Notes under the pieces: model-generated
Told to the model about the DNA's origin: nothing
The model's input: only the letters and a program-made list of their open reading frames with translations
Databases searched by the model: none
Made by a program: the position numbers and the translations under genes
Origin: Planctomycetaceae bacterium
GTDB taxonomy: Bacteria; Planctomycetota; Planctomycetia; Pirellulales; UBA1268
Assembly (NCBI GenBank): GCA_002862165.1
Contig: PKCL01000281.1
Location: 1 to 7,587 of the forward strand
DNA: 7,587 bases
Direction: 5' to 3'
Shown: positions 6,071-7,587 of the stretch, piece by piece
How the letters are laid out: each line of letters starts with the position of its first letter
Position numbering within the stretch: position 1 is the stretch's first letter

Positions 6071-7258
6071 TTAATTACCTAAAACCCATAGTAGTGGATG
6101 GCGAAGCGGAAGATTTCTTTTGACTTCAAATGTTTCTGGGTCTGCTTCAAGTTTCTTCCAGACATTGAGATAATGATCATCCTGGTACTGCAGCCCAGCA
6201 AAGAGCAGACAGGGATGCCGTACTGGCCACTCCTTCCAATACATGACGTCATGTGGAAATGGCCATGAAGATTTGTTCTCGATGTACGGCACAATAAATT
6301 CCATGCCGCGGTGCATGCCACGTCCGTCGGGCAACTGAAACATCCACAGATTATTTTCTTTCGTAGATGCGACCTGAGCCACTCCGGCCATGGCGTCGAT
6401 AACAAAGAGCGAATATCCATAGGGCTTTGTGCGCGCAAGTTCTGCTGGAAAGCCTCCTGAGTCATCCATCATCTTCTGCATATAAACGGATTTAAATTGT
6501 TCTCGAATCCATTGCAGAATTTTTTCATCACCTACTAAATCTGCAAAAGAGGCTGCCTGAAGCGACCAGCACACCCCGTGATTGTTTGGGTGATTTTTTT
6601 CACGGACGCCATATTCATGGGTATTTATCCATGTCAGATACGTCCGAAACCACTGCTTCACCTGAGCCTGGCATTCCACTGAAAATGATGATGATGAACA
6701 CAAAAGTTTGGCACCTCGAGCAACCTCCGTGAGATGAAGCGTATCAATAACACCAATGCTTCGCCCTTCATAACGACCCTGAATAGCCTGCCCATAGAGA
6801 AGATTCGGGTTCATCTTCGTACTGTTCTTAACAAACCATGCCTCAAGATGCCTGACGGCGTGTGCAGCATACCGCTCATCTTTTGTAATGAGATACGCCG
6901 AAGTCAAGCAGCCCACAATATCGCTCAGCCGAATCATTGCCAATCGATGATCTAAAAAAAGATCCGTGTATGTTTCACCATCCCGCCGAATGAAGGGGCC
7001 CTCTGGGTTTTCTGGGTCAGGCCACCAATAATCACCTTCCGAGTAATAATCATGGAGTCCACCAGCACTTCTTTCACATCGTGAAGACGTGACTGTCCTC
7101 GGCTCTTCGTCAAGGTAGTCATCTGCTTTTTGAAGAACACGAGGCTCTTCTATAGCCATGAGATCAAATCCGCCGGAATGTTCGGCGTGCGTGTTCTCAA
7201 CGCTCAAGACAAGTGCAACTGCCAAGGATGCACAAAAAACAAAACGACTCAAAAACAT
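6071..7258 (-). CDS. Exported alginate-lyase-family protein (PL5-type, Alginate_lyase domain)
   Basis: 395 residues from the ATG at 7258. I chose this start because it opens a signal peptide (MFLSRFVFCASLAVALVLSVENTHA, cleavage near residue 25) and has purine-rich AGAGAAAG 7 nt upstream. A GTG at 7321 in the same frame would add 21 polar residues before the signal peptide and has no RBS. The alpha-helical toroid domain shows HDYYSEGDYWWPDPENPEGP (69-88), RRDG (91-94), the active-site-like NNHGVCW (225-231), and SGGFPAELARTKPYGYS (267-283). By analogy with PL5 lyases, N226/H227, R276 and Y280 or Y282 would be the catalytic set; the Arg-Tyr spacing is slightly shorter than in PL5 A1-III. The family cleaves mannuronate-containing polysaccharide by beta-elimination, but distant members may use other uronates. 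It acts in the periplasm or outside the cell. The stop is TAA. It follows the TIGR03067-like gene on the same strand by 65 bp. Confidence 0.85.
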   Translation of the reverse strand: MFLSRFVFCASLAVALVLSVENTHAEHSGGFDLMAIEEPRVLQKADDYLDEEPRTVTSSRCERSAGGLHDYYSEGDYWWPDPENPEGPFIRRDGETYTDLFLDHRLAMIRLSDIVGCLTSAYLITKDERYAAHAVRHLEAWFVKNSTKMNPNLLYGQAIQGRYEGRSIGVIDTLHLTEVARGAKLLCSSSSFSVECQAQVKQWFRTYLTWINTHEYGVREKNHPNNHGVCWSLQAASFADLVGDEKILQWIREQFKSVYMQKMMDDSGGFPAELARTKPYGYSLFVIDAMAGVAQVASTKENNLWMFQLPDGRGMHRGMEFIVPYIENKSSWPFPHDVMYWKEWPVRHPCLLFAGLQYQDDHYLNVWKKLEADPETFEVKRNLPLRHPLLWVLGN

Positions 7259-7323
7259 TTCAATACTTTCTCTGAACTGTTCCGTCACACGTTGCCATAC
7301 CCCAGATACCATTTGTTCCACAA

Positions 7324-7587
7324 TTACTCACGAACAAACGTCACGACAACACTCTCATCCCCATATAGTGACTCAAAACTATTTGGTCGCGAACCGGTAC
7401 CGCTCTGAAAACAGAGTCGTCGTGTCGACTCTTCAACCTCATAGATTCCCTGCAGAACGCTTCCCTCACCTTGTCCGCCTGTAATTGAAATATCAATTTC
7501 CTGTGGATCACAGAGAGGACAAAAAGAGTTTGTACCACTACTGAACTCTTCGTCGTCTATCAGTAACCTCCATGTTCCATCTGCTTT
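7324..7587 (-). CDS. TIGR03067-domain protein of unknown function, C-terminal fragment
   Basis: An open frame enters from the right edge and ends at TAA (7326-7324), giving 87 residues with no start in view. The tail reads QEIDISITGG, then GSVLQGIYEVEESTRRLCF, then RPNSFESLYGDESVVVTFVRE. This is the pattern of the TIGR03067 domain: an I-D-I strand, an 'xGIYE' strand, a 'LxxCF' strand, 'RPxxF', then a final hydrophobic strand ending in a charged residue. TIGR03067 is a domain of unknown function found mostly in Planctomycetes, often in many copies per genome and often in exported proteins. Assignment rests on pattern recognition of this fragment; the N-terminus is outside the window, so domain architecture and localisation are unknown. 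It may be co-transcribed with the alginate-lyase-family gene downstream. Confidence 0.75.
   Translation of the reverse strand, partial: KADGTWRLLIDDEEFSSGTNSFCPLCDPQEIDISITGGQGEGSVLQGIYEVEESTRRLCFQSGTGSRPNSFESLYGDESVVVTFVRE

Noticed and set aside
7259..7321. GTG at 7321 as start of the alginate-lyase-family gene
   Set aside because: It would place 21 polar residues before a clear signal peptide, and no Shine-Dalgarno precedes it; the ATG at 7258 has both a purine-rich RBS and a signal peptide.

Overview
The window looks like a fragment of a planctomycete chromosome, probably marine and probably related to the Pirellulales. The best support is the gene fragment entering from the right edge: its C-terminus reads like the Planctomycetes-specific TIGR03067 domain. 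A set of exported carbohydrate-active and hydrolytic enzymes typical of these algal-polysaccharide degraders agrees with this. G+C is moderate by eye. No RNA gene, mobile element, integrase or CRISPR array was seen. The organism call is inference from gene content; no marker gene is present.

Layout, left to right. Positions 1-3176 hold three genes on the minus strand, read from right to left. They are a class I SAM-dependent methyltransferase (3176-2349), an SMP-30/gluconolactonase-family lactonase (2233-1352), and a secreted S8 subtilisin-like peptidase (1301 to the left edge, cut before its catalytic Ser). The lactonase and peptidase are 50 bp apart and may be co-transcribed. The methyltransferase is 115 bp upstream, with a small hairpin in the gap. 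A 168-bp divergent intergenic region (3177-3344) separates this group from the plus-strand genes.

Positions 3345-5972 are on the plus strand. First comes an exported alpha/beta-hydrolase gene (3345-4214) broken by an in-frame TAG at codon 42, between the signal peptide and an otherwise intact catalytic domain. After a 312-bp gap containing a 20-bp tandem repeat comes a complete secreted GH29 alpha-L-fucosidase (4527-5972). A hairpin in the convergent gap (5973-6070) separates it from minus-strand genes: an exported PL5-type alginate-lyase-family protein (7258-6071) and, just upstream, the C-terminal 87 residues of the TIGR03067 protein (7324 to the right edge).

How they may work together: fucosidase and alginate lyase act on brown-algal sugars (fucose-containing glycans, alginate), and an SMP-30 lactonase can hydrolyse sugar lactones in oxidative sugar catabolism. 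This suggests accessory algal-glycan use. The genes lie in separate transcription units, however, and no sulfatase, transporter or regulator is visible, so this is not a classic utilisation locus. I did not find a convincing previously undescribed system. The most noteworthy items are the amber codon in the hydrolase and the apparent substitution of the catalytic Asp in the S8 peptidase.
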